DNA of 64,000 bases from Pseudomonas sp. GD03858 (lineage in GTDB: Bacteria; Pseudomonadota; Gammaproteobacteria; Pseudomonadales; Pseudomonadaceae): assembly GCF_029840925.1 (NCBI RefSeq), contig NZ_JAOCDM010000019.1:1-64000 (forward strand). Direction: 5' to 3'. Shown one piece after another: positions 33,701 through 42,384 of this stretch; within the stretch, counting starts at the first letter, position 1, and every line of letters starts with the position of its first letter. Below the pieces are notes generated by a model. The model did no database searches. It saw nothing but the letters and a program-made list of their open reading frames with translations, and was not told where the DNA came from. The position numbers were made by a program, and so were the translations under genes.

Positions 33701-35002
33701 ATGACCCGCGACACCTCACCCGAACTCCAGTACCTGAGCGGTTTCGGCAACGAATTCGCCAGCGAAGCCTTGCCCGGCGCCCTGCCGGTCGGGCAGAACT
33801 CGCCGCAGAAGGCCCCCTATGGGCTGTACGCCGAGCTGCTGTCGGGGACCGCGTTCACCATGACCCGCAGCGAACTGCGTCGTACCTGGCTGTACCGTAT
33901 CCGCCCGTCGGCGCTGCATCCGCGCTTCGAGCGCCTGGAGCGCCAGCCGCTGAACGGCGCGTTGGGGCCGATCAATCCCAATCGCCTGCGCTGGAGCCCG
34001 CAACCGATTCCCGCCGAGCCCACCGACTTCATCGAAGGCTGGCTGCCGATGGTAGCCAACGCGGCCTCGGAGAAACCGGCCGGCGTGAGCATCTACATCT
34101 ACCGCGCCAACCGCTCGATGGAGCGGGTGTTCTTCAACGCCGACGGCGAATTGCTGCTGGTGCCTGAGCAAGGTCGCCTGCGTATCGCCACCGAGCTGGG
34201 CGTGCTGCAAGTGGAACCTCTGGAAATCGCGGTGATCCCGCGTGGCATGAAGTTCCGCGTTGAGCTGCTCGATGCCCAGGCACGGGGCTATATCGCCGAG
34301 AACCACGGCGCGCCGCTGCGCATTCCGGACCTCGGCCCGATCGGCAGCAACGGCCTGGCCAACCCGCGCGACTTCCTCACCCCGGTGGCGCATTACGAAG
34401 AGGACACCGGCCCGGTGCAACTGGTGCAGAAGTTCCTGGGCGAGCACTGGGCCTGCGAGCTGCAACATTCGCCATTGGACGTGGTCGCCTGGCATGGCAG
34501 CAACGTGCCGTACAAATACGACCTGCGCCGCTTCAACACCATCGGCACGGTCAGCTTCGACCACCCCGACCCGTCGATCTTCACCGTGCTCACTTCGCCC
34601 ACCAGCGTGCATGGCTTGGCCAACATGGACTTCGTGATCTTCCCGCCACGCTGGATGGTGGCCGAGAACACTTTCCGTCCGCCATGGTTCCACCGCAACC
34701 TGATGAACGAGTTCATGGGCCTGATCCACGGCGCCTACGACGCCAAGGCCGAAGGCTTCCTGCCCGGCGGCGCCTCTCTGCACGGGGTGATGAGCGCCCA
34801 CGGCCCGGATGCCGAAACCTGCGACAAGGCCATCACGGCGGACCTGGCGCCACACAAGATCGACAACACCATGGCCTTCATGTTCGAGACCAGCCAGGTG
34901 CTGCGTCCGAGCCGCCAGGCCCTCGAAAGCCCGCAGTTGCAGGCCGACTACGATAGTTGCTGGGCCACCTTGCCGAGCACCTTCAACCCGAACCGGAGAT
35001 AA
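33701..35002 (+). CDS. hmgA: Homogentisate 1,2-dioxygenase
   Basis: Cleaves homogentisate to 4-maleylacetoacetate using Fe(II) and O2, the central ring-opening step of tyrosine and phenylalanine degradation; loss gives brown pyomelanin in pseudomonads. The 433-residue length is normal. Family blocks are [38 protein letters not shown] and the iron-binding region [12 protein letters not shown] with [17 protein letters not shown] at 33701 preceded by cggaggcaccgag. First gene of hmgA-fahA-maiA, with a 3-bp gap to fahA. Confidence 0.98.
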   Translation: MTRDTSPELQYLSGFGNEFASEALPGALPVGQNSPQKAPYGLYAELLSGTAFTMTRSELRRTWLYRIRPSALHPRFERLERQPLNGALGPINPNRLRWSPQPIPAEPTDFIEGWLPMVANAASEKPAGVSIYIYRANRSMERVFFNADGELLLVPEQGRLRIATELGVLQVEPLEIAVIPRGMKFRVELLDAQARGYIAENHGAPLRIPDLGPIGSNGLANPRDFLTPVAHYEEDTGPVQLVQKFLGEHWACELQHSPLDVVAWHGSNVPYKYDLRRFNTIGTVSFDHPDPSIFTVLTSPTSVHGLANMDFVIFPPRWMVAENTFRPPWFHRNLMNEFMGLIHGAYDAKAEGFLPGGASLHGVMSAHGPDAETCDKAITADLAPHKIDNTMAFMFETSQVLRPSRQALESPQLQADYDSCWATLPSTFNPNRR

Positions 35003-35005
35003 CCG

Positions 35006-36298
35006 ATGAACCACACCGCCATTGCCCGTAGCTGGGTCGAGCACGCCAACGGGCACCGCGACTTCCCGCTGCAGAACCTGCCCCTGGGCATCTTCAGCCG
35101 TCCAGGGCAGGCGCCACGTTGCGGCGTGGCCATCGGCGACGCGATCCTCGATCTCGAGACCGTGCTGGCCGCCGGGCTGTTCGATGGCGCGGCCAAGGCT
35201 GCCGTCGAGGCCACCGTCGGTGGCGCGCTGAACGCCTTCTTCGCCCTTGGCCGTTCGGCCCGCGTCGCCCTGCGCGAGCGCCTGCTAGTACTGCTGGGCG
35301 AGGGCAGCGAGCACCAGGCCGCGCTGAAGGCCGCCCTGTACCCGGCCAGCGAATGCCAACTGCACATGCCGGCGCGGATCGGTGACTACACCGACTTCTA
35401 CGTGGGCATCGAGCACGCCAAGAACGTCGGCAAGCTGTTCCGCCCGGACAACCCGCTGCTGCCCAACTACAAGCATGTGCCGATCGGCTACCACGGCCGC
35501 GCCTCGACCATTCGCCCGTCCGGTACCGATGTGCGCCGCCCCAAGGGCCAGACCCTGCCGGCGGGCCAGAGCGAGCCGAACTTCGGCCCCTGCGCGCGCC
35601 TGGACTATGAACTGGAGCTGGGCATCTGGATCGGCCAGGGCAACGAGATGGGCCAGTCGATCCCGGTGGGCGACGCCGCCGAGCACGTGGCCGGCTTCTG
35701 CCTGCTCAACGACTGGTCGGCACGGGATATCCAGGCCTGGGAATACCAGCCGCTGGGTCCGTTCCTGTCCAAGAGCTTCATCACTACCGTCTCGCCCTGG
35801 GTGGTCACCGCCGAGGCCCTGGAGCCGTTCCGCTGCGCCCAGCCGGCCCGTCCGGAAGGCGATCCGCAGCCGTTGCCGTACCTGCTGGACAAGCGCGACC
35901 AGGCCGGTGGCGCCTTCGACATCGAACTGGAAGTGCTGCTGCTGACCGCGCGCATGCGCGAGCAGAACCTGCCGGCCCATCGCCTGACCCTGAGCAACAC
36001 CCGCAGCATGTACTGGACCGTGGCGCAGATGGTCGCCCACCACAGCGTCAACGGTTGCCAGCTGCAACCGGGCGACCTGTTCGGTTCGGGCACCCTGTCG
36101 GGCGCCGCGCCGGGCTCGTTCGGCAGCCTGCTGGAGATCACCGAGGGCGGCAAGCACCCGGTGGAGCTGGCCAGCGGCGAGGTGCGCAAGTTCCTCGAGG
36201 ATGGCGACGAGATCATCCTGCGCGCCCGTTGCGTGCGCGATGGCGTGGCCAGCATCGGCTTCGGCGAGTGCCGCGGCACCATCGTCGCGGCCAACTGA
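35006..36298 (+). CDS. fahA: Fumarylacetoacetase
   Basis: Hydrolyses 4-fumarylacetoacetate to fumarate and acetoacetate, ending the homogentisate pathway. The 430-residue product has the N-terminal SH3-like domain (PLGIFSRPGQAPRCGVAIG) and the catalytic domain with DYTDFYVGIEHAKNVGKLFR, YHGRASTIRPSGT and LDYELELGIWIGQGN, which include the His-Glu metal and catalytic residues. Also called hmgB in P. putida. Three bases separate it from hmgA and ten from maiA. Confidence 0.97.
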   Translation: MNHTAIARSWVEHANGHRDFPLQNLPLGIFSRPGQAPRCGVAIGDAILDLETVLAAGLFDGAAKAAVEATVGGALNAFFALGRSARVALRERLLVLLGEGSEHQAALKAALYPASECQLHMPARIGDYTDFYVGIEHAKNVGKLFRPDNPLLPNYKHVPIGYHGRASTIRPSGTDVRRPKGQTLPAGQSEPNFGPCARLDYELELGIWIGQGNEMGQSIPVGDAAEHVAGFCLLNDWSARDIQAWEYQPLGPFLSKSFITTVSPWVVTAEALEPFRCAQPARPEGDPQPLPYLLDKRDQAGGAFDIELEVLLLTARMREQNLPAHRLTLSNTRSMYWTVAQMVAHHSVNGCQLQPGDLFGSGTLSGAAPGSFGSLLEITEGGKHPVELASGEVRKFLEDGDEIILRARCVRDGVASIGFGECRGTIVAAN

Positions 36299-36308
36299 GG
36301 GGCTGGCG

Positions 36309-36938
36309 ATGGAACTGTTCACCTATTACCGCTCCACCTCGTCGTATCGGGTGCGCATTGCCCTGGCGCTCAAGGGCCTGGACTACCAGGCCGAGCCTGT
36401 GAACCTGCTCAAGGGCGAGCAGCGTGGCGCGGACTACCTGGCGCTCAACCCCCAGGGCCGGGTGCCAGCGCTGCGCCTGGAGAGCGGCGAGCTGCTGGTG
36501 CAGTCGCCGGCGATCATCGAGTACCTGGAGGAAGCCTTCCCGGAAGCACCACTGCTGCCCCGTGCGCCCGAAGCCCGGGCCAAGGTGCGCGGCGTGGCGG
36601 CGATCATTGGTTGCGATATCCATCCGTTGCACAACGTCAGCGTGCTCAACCAGCTGCGCCAGCTAGGGCACGACGAGGCCCAGGTCAATCAGTGGATTGG
36701 CCACTGGATCAGCCAGGGGCTGGCGGCGATCGAGCAGCTGATCGGTGATGACGGCTTCTGTTTCGGCGCTGCGCCGGGGCTGGCCGACGTCTACCTGATC
36801 CCGCAGTTGTACGCGGCCGAGCGCTTCAACATCGACCTCGGTGGCTACCCGCGCATTCGCCGCGTGGCCGCCTTGGCCGAGCAGCACCCGGCCTTCCAGA
36901 AGGCCCACCCGGCGAGGCAGACCGACACCCCCGACTGA
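36309..36938 (+). CDS. maiA: Maleylacetoacetate isomerase (zeta-class GST)
   Basis: Glutathione-dependent cis-trans isomerisation of 4-maleylacetoacetate to fumarylacetoacetate. The 209-residue zeta-class glutathione transferase carries the motif YRSTSSYRVRIALALKG with the active-site SSxRVRI signature, then NPQGRVPAL and LVQSPAIIEYLEE for glutathione binding. Also called hmgC. Last gene of the hmg operon; a REP pair follows. Confidence 0.96.
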   Translation: MELFTYYRSTSSYRVRIALALKGLDYQAEPVNLLKGEQRGADYLALNPQGRVPALRLESGELLVQSPAIIEYLEEAFPEAPLLPRAPEARAKVRGVAAIIGCDIHPLHNVSVLNQLRQLGHDEAQVNQWIGHWISQGLAAIEQLIGDDGFCFGAAPGLADVYLIPQLYAAERFNIDLGGYPRIRRVAALAEQHPAFQKAHPARQTDTPD

Positions 36939-36966
36939 CCACAAACCCATTGTGTTGGCAGGGACA

Positions 36967-37040
36967 CTGTGGGAGCGGGTTTACCCGCGAATGCAAGGGT
37001 GAGGCCACCGACGCTTTCGCGGGTAAACCCGCTCCCACAG
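36967..37040. repeat. Inverted REP pair
   Basis: ctgtgggagcgggtttaccc and its inverted complement ending gtaaacccgctcccacag lie between maiA and the transporter gene, suggesting that the transporter has its own promoter. Confidence 0.88.
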
Positions 37041-37122
37041 GTACTGCTTCAGCCCGCAGGAGCAAGCTCCTGCAACGACCATCGCGACCCATGGCATAAC
37101 AACAAAAGACAGGTACCTTGCG

Positions 37123-38472
37123 ATGCACAACCAGATAGCCAGCTTTCGCGCGGCGCTCGACGCGCGCCCGGTGTCACCCTACCAGTGGCGCCTGCTGCTG
37201 CTGTTGATCCTGCTGTTGGTTACCGATGGTTACGACGCCCAGGTGTTGGGCTATGTGATCCCCGCCCTGGCGCAGGACTGGGGGTTGGAAAAGGCAGCCT
37301 TCGGGCCGGTGTTCAGTGCCAACCTGCTGGGGCTGACGGTGGGGTCGCTGGTGGTGACGCCGCTGGCCGACCGCTTCGGCGTGCGCCGCGTGCTGCTGTG
37401 TTGCGTGCTGTTGTACGCCAGCCTGACGGTGCTGATGGTGTTTGCCTCCTCGCTCGACAGCCTGATGCTGGCGCGCTTTCTTTGCGGCATCGGCATGGGC
37501 GGCGCCATGCCCAGCGCCATGGCGCTGATGGCCGACTATGCGCCGCCACGCCTGCGCACGCTGATGGTGACCCTGGCGGCCTGCGGCTTCTCCCTGGGAG
37601 GGGCGGCAGGTGGCTTCGTCGCCGCAGGTTTCATCGATCACTACGGCTGGCAGGCGGTGTTCCTCGCCGGTGGCGTGGCGCCGCTGCTGCTGTTTCCGTT
37701 CCTGGCGCTGTTCCTGCCCGAATCGCTGCCGCGCCTGCTGCGCGACGACCCGCCCTATGCGCGGCTGCAACGGGTAACTGCCCGCCTGCTGCCCGGCTGG
37801 CAGGTGCCGACCGCCCAGTTTGCGGCGGATGAACCCGGCAACAGCAAGTTCACCGTGGCGGCCCTGTTCCGTGAGGGCTTTGCCCGGCCGACCCTGCTGT
37901 TGTGGAGCACCTTCTTCGTCAGCCTGATCCTGCTGTACTTCATGATCAGCTGGCTGCCTTCGCTGTTGCAGGAAAGCGGGCTGGCGTTGAACCAGGCCAA
38001 CCTGGTCACCTCGCTGTTCCTGTTTGCCGGCACCTTCGGCGCGGTGTGCCTGGCCTGGTGCGCCGACCGCATGAAGAACAAGGCCTACCTGTTGGCCTGC
38101 GTGCTGCTGGGCGCGGCATTGTTCAGCGTGCTGGTGGGCCTGAACCATGACGACCCGCGTTGGCTGGTGCCCAGTGTGTTCGCGGCGGGCTTCTGCATCA
38201 TCGGTGGGCAGCTGACGCTCAATGCCTTCGTCAGTAATTTCTATCCGGCCCAGGTACGTGCCACCGGCACTGGCTGGGCACTGGGCGTCGGGCGCTTCGG
38301 TTCGATCCTGGGACCGTTGCTGGGCAGCCTGCTGTTGACCCTGCATATGCCGGTGGAACAGATTTTCTTCTTCTGCGCCATCCCGGCATTGCTGGGCGCG
38401 CTGCTGATCAGCCAGGTACGTGTGCCACGGCCGCGGGAGCCGCTGGCCAAGGCGCAGGTGTCAATGGATTGA
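37123..38472 (+). CDS. Aromatic acid:H+ symporter family MFS transporter
   Basis: A 449-residue, 12-helix major facilitator of the PcaK/BenK-like AAHS family. The first helix carries the family's DGYDAQVLGYVIPAL motif with the essential acidic residues. The loop 2-3 motif GSLVVTPLADRFGVRR and the loop 8-9 equivalent are also present. It imports an aromatic carboxylate; position right after the hmg operon suggests a homogentisate, tyrosine-derived or similar aromatic acid, but this is inference. Its last 12 bp overlap the end of the convergent SirB1-like gene. Confidence 0.9.
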   Translation: MHNQIASFRAALDARPVSPYQWRLLLLLILLLVTDGYDAQVLGYVIPALAQDWGLEKAAFGPVFSANLLGLTVGSLVVTPLADRFGVRRVLLCCVLLYASLTVLMVFASSLDSLMLARFLCGIGMGGAMPSAMALMADYAPPRLRTLMVTLAACGFSLGGAAGGFVAAGFIDHYGWQAVFLAGGVAPLLLFPFLALFLPESLPRLLRDDPPYARLQRVTARLLPGWQVPTAQFAADEPGNSKFTVAALFREGFARPTLLLWSTFFVSLILLYFMISWLPSLLQESGLALNQANLVTSLFLFAGTFGAVCLAWCADRMKNKAYLLACVLLGAALFSVLVGLNHDDPRWLVPSVFAAGFCIIGGQLTLNAFVSNFYPAQVRATGTGWALGVGRFGSILGPLLGSLLLTLHMPVEQIFFFCAIPALLGALLISQVRVPRPREPLAKAQVSMD

Positions 38473-39267
38473 GCGTTTGTCGCTGGGCAACTGGCCGAGG
38501 CGCTCGCTGAGCTTCAGGCGTTGCACAGGGTCGTCGCTGAGCAGCAGGGCATGCTCCAGGTCGAAGCGCTCGGCCTGGGGGCAGTCCAGGTGCTGGTACA
38601 GCGTGGCTCGGGCCAGGTAGTCGCCGACCTGAGCCGGGCCCAGTTGCATCACCCGCTCGGCATCGATCAGCGCGGCGAGGTCGTTGTCGTTGCTGCCGTG
38701 CAGTTGGCGCAGGTTGCGCGACAAACGCTGGAGCATCTGCATCGGCGAGGCGCCGCGCAGGTGTTCGGCGCTCAGCGTGGCCTGGGGGCCGAACTGACGG
38801 GCGAGCAGTTCCCGGCAGTCGTTGGGGTAGAGTCGACGGCCACCACAAGGGTCGAGCAGATGATCGGCGCCAGGCACGCGCAGCAGGAAATGTCCGGGAA
38901 AGTTGACCCCTTCGAGCGGGATCGACAGGCGCCGGGCCAGCTCCAGGGCGAGGATGGCCAGCAGCAGTGGCTGGCCACGGCGGCGTTGCAGCACCTTGTC
39001 CATCAGCGCCGCCTGTGGCCGCAGCGGGTGATACTCGTCCTGTTGGAAACCCAACGCATTGAGTTGACGCAGCAGGGGCTGGGCCAGTTCATTGACGGGC
39101 AGCATCGGCAGGCAGGTGCTGACTTCCCGCTGCAACTCCTGCAGTCGGGCAAGGCAGGTCGCGGGCTCGACCGTGCGATCATGCTCGACGGCGATCCACA
39201 GAGTGGCTTCCAGCAGGGCGACCGGCTCGCGCTCCAGGCAGGCCAGGCAGGCTTGGCGTGGGTTCAT
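38461..39267 (-). CDS. SirB1-family transglutaminase-like/TPR protein
   Basis: A 268-residue cytosolic protein of the SirB1 type: a transglutaminase-like domain (RRGQPLLLAILALELARRLS, GVNFPGHFLLRVPG, LLDPCGGRRLY) followed by a tetratricopeptide-like helical region (DYLARATLYQHLDCPQAERF). Relatives often sit near prmC/prfA, which is not the case here. Biochemical function unknown. Converges with and slightly overlaps the transporter gene. Confidence 0.85.
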   Translation of the reverse strand: MNPRQACLACLEREPVALLEATLWIAVEHDRTVEPATCLARLQELQREVSTCLPMLPVNELAQPLLRQLNALGFQQDEYHPLRPQAALMDKVLQRRRGQPLLLAILALELARRLSIPLEGVNFPGHFLLRVPGADHLLDPCGGRRLYPNDCRELLARQFGPQATLSAEHLRGASPMQMLQRLSRNLRQLHGSNDNDLAALIDAERVMQLGPAQVGDYLARATLYQHLDCPQAERFDLEHALLLSDDPVQRLKLSERLGQLPSDKRSIH

Positions 39268-39390
39268 GGGACCTCTCCATCACGCTTAACTTGTAGCCCT
39301 GGCGCAGGCTTTCGTCCAGTGGTCCGCCCGCGTAGTGTCGGGCCTTGACCTGCCTATACTGGTAGGAGCACCTCTCGGGGGAGCCCGTCG

Positions 39391-40410
39391 ATGTTCGCGC
39401 TCATGCAAAGCACCCGTACTCAGTCGCTGCACCTGTTCATCGACCCGCCCACCGGCCTGAAGGCCGTGGTGGTGATCCACAGCGAGCAGCTGGGACCGGC
39501 AATTGGCGGTTGCCGCTATCTGCCCTATGCCGATGACGAAAGCGCCATGACCGATGCCATCCACCTGGCCCAGGGCATGAGCTACAAGGCCGCCCTGGCG
39601 GGGCTGCCGATGGGCGGCGGCAAGGCGGTGATCGTGCGCAACCCGCATGTGGAAAACCGCGCCGCGCTGTTCGAGGCCTTCGGTCGCTTCGTCGACACGC
39701 TGCAGGGGCGTTTCATCACTGCCGTGGACAGCGGCACGTCAACCCTGGACATGGATTGCATTGCCCAATCCACTCCCCATGTCACCAGCACCACGGCCTC
39801 GGGCGACCCCTCACCCCACGCGGCCATGGGCGTGTTCGCCGGTATTCGCGCCACCTCCATGGCACGCCTGGGCAGCGACAACCTGGAAGGCTTGCGGGTG
39901 GCGGTGCAAGGGCTGGGCAATGTGGGGTATGCGTTGGCCGAGCAGCTGCATGCGGCGGGCGCCGAGCTGTTGGTCAGTGATCTGGACCCGGGAAAGGTGC
40001 GGCTGGCGGTGGAGCAGTTCGGCGCTCATCCGGTGGCCAACGATGCGTTGATCAGCACGCCGTGCGATATCTTCGCGCCCTGCGGGGTGGGGCCGGTGCT
40101 CACCGGTCAGAGCGTGATGCAGTTGCGTTGCGCGGCGGTGGCCGGTTCGGCCAACAACCAGCTGACCACCTTGCAGGTGGCCGATCAGCTGGAAACCCGG
40201 GGGATTCTGTATGCGCCGGACTATGTGATCAACGCTGGTGGGCTGATCTACGTGGTGCTCAAGCATCGAGGCGAGGACCTGGGCACCATCACCGCGCACC
40301 TGGCGCGGATTCCGACAAGGCTGACCGATGTGTTCGCCCATGCCCAGGCGGAGAAGCGATCGCCGGCGCGGGTCGCGCAGATGCTGGCGGAGCGGCTGCT
40401 GTACGGCTGA
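39391..40410 (+). CDS. Leucine/phenylalanine/valine dehydrogenase-family enzyme
   Basis: A 339-residue amino-acid dehydrogenase of the Glu/Leu/Phe/Val family; interconverts a branched or aromatic amino acid and its 2-oxo acid with NAD. The dimerisation/catalytic domain includes GPAIGGCRYLPY and the two lysines of GMSYKAALAGLPMGGGKAV. The Rossmann motif is VAVQGLGNVGYALAEQLH. The substrate cannot be read reliably from the sequence; leucine is the usual annotation. ATG at 39391. It is a single gene followed by a REP unit. Confidence 0.88.
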   Translation: MFALMQSTRTQSLHLFIDPPTGLKAVVVIHSEQLGPAIGGCRYLPYADDESAMTDAIHLAQGMSYKAALAGLPMGGGKAVIVRNPHVENRAALFEAFGRFVDTLQGRFITAVDSGTSTLDMDCIAQSTPHVTSTTASGDPSPHAAMGVFAGIRATSMARLGSDNLEGLRVAVQGLGNVGYALAEQLHAAGAELLVSDLDPGKVRLAVEQFGAHPVANDALISTPCDIFAPCGVGPVLTGQSVMQLRCAAVAGSANNQLTTLQVADQLETRGILYAPDYVINAGGLIYVVLKHRGEDLGTITAHLARIPTRLTDVFAHAQAEKRSPARVAQMLAERLLYG

Positions 40411-40427
40411 AGATGGGTGTCGGCCCC

Positions 40428-40453
40428 TTCGCGGGCAAGCCCGCTCCCACAGG
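40428..40453 (+). repeat. Single REP element
   Basis: ttcgcgggcaagcccgctcc followed by cacagg, lying between convergent dehydrogenase and yebG genes. Confidence 0.82.
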
Positions 40454-40467
40454 TACCAGCGCCGAGA

Positions 40468-40731
40468 CTACTCGGCTTGGCCAGCTTCGAGCAGTTCGGC
40501 CAGCGCATCGGGTTGGTTCTTGAACGCCCGGGCGAACACATCGCGATGCTTGGCCATGTAGATGCCGGCTTCCTCGACCTGCTGCTCGCTCAGTGACGGC
40601 ACCGCCTTGTGCAGCACCTCGGCCAGGCGCTCGGCCAGTTCGAGCATCTTGTCGTGACGGTCTGCTTCGGCCTTATCCATGAACAAGCGCTCCGGGTCGC
40701 GGCTGCTGCGGTACACCACTTCGACGGCCAT
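40468..40731 (-). CDS. yebG: YebG-family SOS-induced protein
   Basis: An 87-residue protein with the YebG start MAVEVVYRSSRDPE, the DKAEADRHDKMLELAERL segment and a helical remainder. YebG is a DNA-damage-inducible member of the LexA regulon of unknown mechanism. Identification is strengthened by a perfect LexA box 43 bp upstream of its ATG. It stands alone, with a REP element at its 3' end. Confidence 0.92.
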   Translation of the reverse strand: MAVEVVYRSSRDPERLFMDKAEADRHDKMLELAERLAEVLHKAVPSLSEQQVEEAGIYMAKHRDVFARAFKNQPDALAELLEAGQAE

Positions 40732-40773
40732 TCATCACCTCTATGCCTTTTTGCTGGTTGGGTTGCTGGTTAA

Positions 40774-40789
40774 CTGTATTTTTATACAG
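40774..40789. promoter_or_regulatory. LexA (SOS) box upstream of yebG
   Basis: CTGTATTTTTATACAG matches the CTG-N10-CAG consensus with an AT-rich palindromic core and lies 43 bp upstream of the yebG start. Confidence 0.93.
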
Positions 40790-40976
40790 TACATGGGCGC
40801 GCCACCGACCTGCAAGCTCGATGATGGCCTTGTGCGCAGAAAAACAGCGTAGCCCACAGGTGCCCTGCGGCAATCGACCGCCTTCCAAGACAAGGGCCAA
40901 GGCCCGTTAACTGCATGGCACAGCTGTCACAGGCGTGACGCACCATCCTTAAGGTCGTATCGGGGAATCGAACATC

Positions 40977-41447
40977 GTGAACATCAAATGGGCAGACAGA
41001 CTGCGCAAGGGCCTGCACGGCTCCGCCGACTCGCTGGGCAACCTGTGCGTGGAGGCATTCCACTACCTGGCGCTGTTCGGCATTGGCGCGATCACCGCCT
41101 ATGCGGCGGTAGTGACGTTCCTGGACATGCTGAGCAAGGGTGGGGTCAGCGTCGATGACATCCTGCTGCTGTTCATCTACCTGGAGCTGGGGGCGATGGT
41201 GGGGATCTACTTCAAGACCAACCACATGCCCATCCGCTTCCTGCTGTACGTGGCGATCACCGCGCTGACGCGCCTGCTGATCGGCGACGTATCGCACCAC
41301 AAGGCGCCGGATGTAGGCCTGTTGTACCTGTGCGGCGGCATCCTGCTGCTGGCGTTCGCCATCCTCGTGGTGCGCTACGCGTCGTACCGCTACCCCTCGA
41401 CCCGGGTGCTCGATGCCAACGGCAAGGAAGTGGACGAGGGCAAGTAG
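40977..41447 (+). CDS. psiE: PsiE-family phosphate-starvation-inducible membrane protein
   Basis: A 156-residue protein with four membrane helices; AVVTFLDMLSKGGVSVDDILLLFIYLEL begins with the family core and YFKTNHMPIRFLLYVAITALTRLLI supplies its conserved charged segment. PsiE is induced by phosphate starvation in E. coli; function unknown. Translation appears to start at a GTG (40977) after cggggaatcgaacatc. The 245-bp upstream gap contains the yebG LexA box and a half-site resembling a Pho box, not enough to claim Pho control. Confidence 0.85.
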   Translation: MNIKWADRLRKGLHGSADSLGNLCVEAFHYLALFGIGAITAYAAVVTFLDMLSKGGVSVDDILLLFIYLELGAMVGIYFKTNHMPIRFLLYVAITALTRLLIGDVSHHKAPDVGLLYLCGGILLLAFAILVVRYASYRYPSTRVLDANGKEVDEGK

Positions 41448-41450
41448 CCT

Positions 41451-41738
41451 TCAGTTGGCCAGGGTGCTCGCCGGCAGGTGATGGCTACGGGTGAGCGCGG
41501 CGAGCACTTGCAATGGATTCTGGCCGAGTTCGATGGCCAGGCCCAGGCGGATGCTGTCGATGACCCGCTGCAGGCGCACCGGGTCGTTGCGCTGGGCCTG
41601 GCTGATCAGGCGCTTGGCGACCACGCCGCTGTCATCGGAAAGGGTCAGCATGATGCTGCCGTCCAGGCGCTCGATGCTCAGGTTGACCCGGTACTCCGGC
41701 GCGAAGGCGGCACTGATGCGATCGAAGGGGTTGCTCAT
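41451..41738 (-). CDS. DUF3509 domain protein
   Basis: A 95-residue protein of a family largely restricted to pseudomonads, recognised from MSNPFDRISAAFAPEYRVNL and SIMLTLSDDSGVVAKRLI. Function unknown. The ATG at 41738 gives the standard start; an in-frame extension upstream lacks similarity. It converges with psiE, with three bases between their stops. Confidence 0.85.
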   Translation of the reverse strand: MSNPFDRISAAFAPEYRVNLSIERLDGSIMLTLSDDSGVVAKRLISQAQRNDPVRLQRVIDSIRLGLAIELGQNPLQVLAALTRSHHLPASTLAN

Positions 41739-41820
41739 GGTCGGGCTCTGCAATGAATGGCTGCAGTGGTTGACCGGGGCGGGGCACGTTTGGTTCAGGC
41801 CCGTTGATCGGCACAAATGA

Positions 41821-41847
41821 AAACGCCCGGCGCAAGGCCGGGCGTTT
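41821..41847 (-). terminator. Terminator of the hibernation-factor gene
   Basis: AAACGCCCGGC paired with GCCGGGCGTTT (11-bp stem, 5-base loop). A T run follows on the minus strand, 12 bp after the stop of the gene ending at 41859. Confidence 0.85.
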
Positions 41848-41858
41848 TCGTTCGAGCG

Positions 41859-42206
41859 TCAGGCTTCTGGATCGCTCACTTCCAGGGCGCCACGCTTGCT
41901 GCGCAGCTTGCCGTAGAAGTGTTCCAGTGCGTGATTGAGCTTGCTGGCGGCGCCATCGACGGCCTGATCCAGCGACGCTGCGGTGTGGGTCACGGAAATC
42001 GGTTGGTGGCCTTTTGGGCGAGCCTCCATCTGGCAGCGTTTGTCGTGCGGTCCGGGCTTGGCGCCGTTGTCGTCGCGCAAGTGGACTTCGATGCGGGTGA
42101 GGTCGTCCTCGAAGCGTTCGAGGCTGCTGTGCAGCGTGCTGCGGACCCACTCGTTCAAACGGACGTTGCCTTCGATCTGGTTGCTGCTGTTGACCTGGAT
42201 TTGCAT
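41859..42206 (-). CDS. HPF/RaiA-family ribosome-associated protein
   Basis: A 115-residue protein with the hibernation promoting factor fold (MQIQVNSSNQIEGN, RIEVHLRDDNGAK, QPISVTHTAASLDQAVDGAASKL). Such proteins bind the 30S subunit and inactivate ribosomes in stationary phase. This copy is monocistronic and away from rpoN, so it is not the canonical hpf; it is a paralogue of RaiA/HPF with a longer C-terminal tail. Terminator downstream as described. Confidence 0.85.
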   Translation of the reverse strand: MQIQVNSSNQIEGNVRLNEWVRSTLHSSLERFEDDLTRIEVHLRDDNGAKPGPHDKRCQMEARPKGHQPISVTHTAASLDQAVDGAASKLNHALEHFYGKLRSKRGALEVSDPEA

Positions 42207-42347
42207 GATTCAATCCTTATTCAGCTTGCTCGCAGAAGGCGCGCCCAGGTCACTGAGGACGTTGGGGTTTTTTGCGCCTCTTGACTCTAAGGTCAGGCAT
42301 CCGCGCAACGAATTCAACCCCCTTTCGAAGAAAAATTTCCTGTTGCA

Positions 42348-42373
42348 AAAAGCCCGGCGCTGGCCGGGCTTTT
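42348..42373 (-). terminator. Terminator of the fecA-like receptor gene
   Basis: AAAAGCCCGGC and GCCGGGCTTTT form an 11-bp stem with a 4-base loop; A residues to the left give a T-rich end on the minus strand, 12 bp beyond the receptor stop. Confidence 0.85.
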
Positions 42374-42384
42374 CTTGTCGTCGC

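Noticed and set aside
40924..40939. Possible Pho box upstream of psiE
   Set aside because: Only one half-site (CTGTCAC) fits; the second repeat is inverted instead of direct, so Pho control cannot be claimed.
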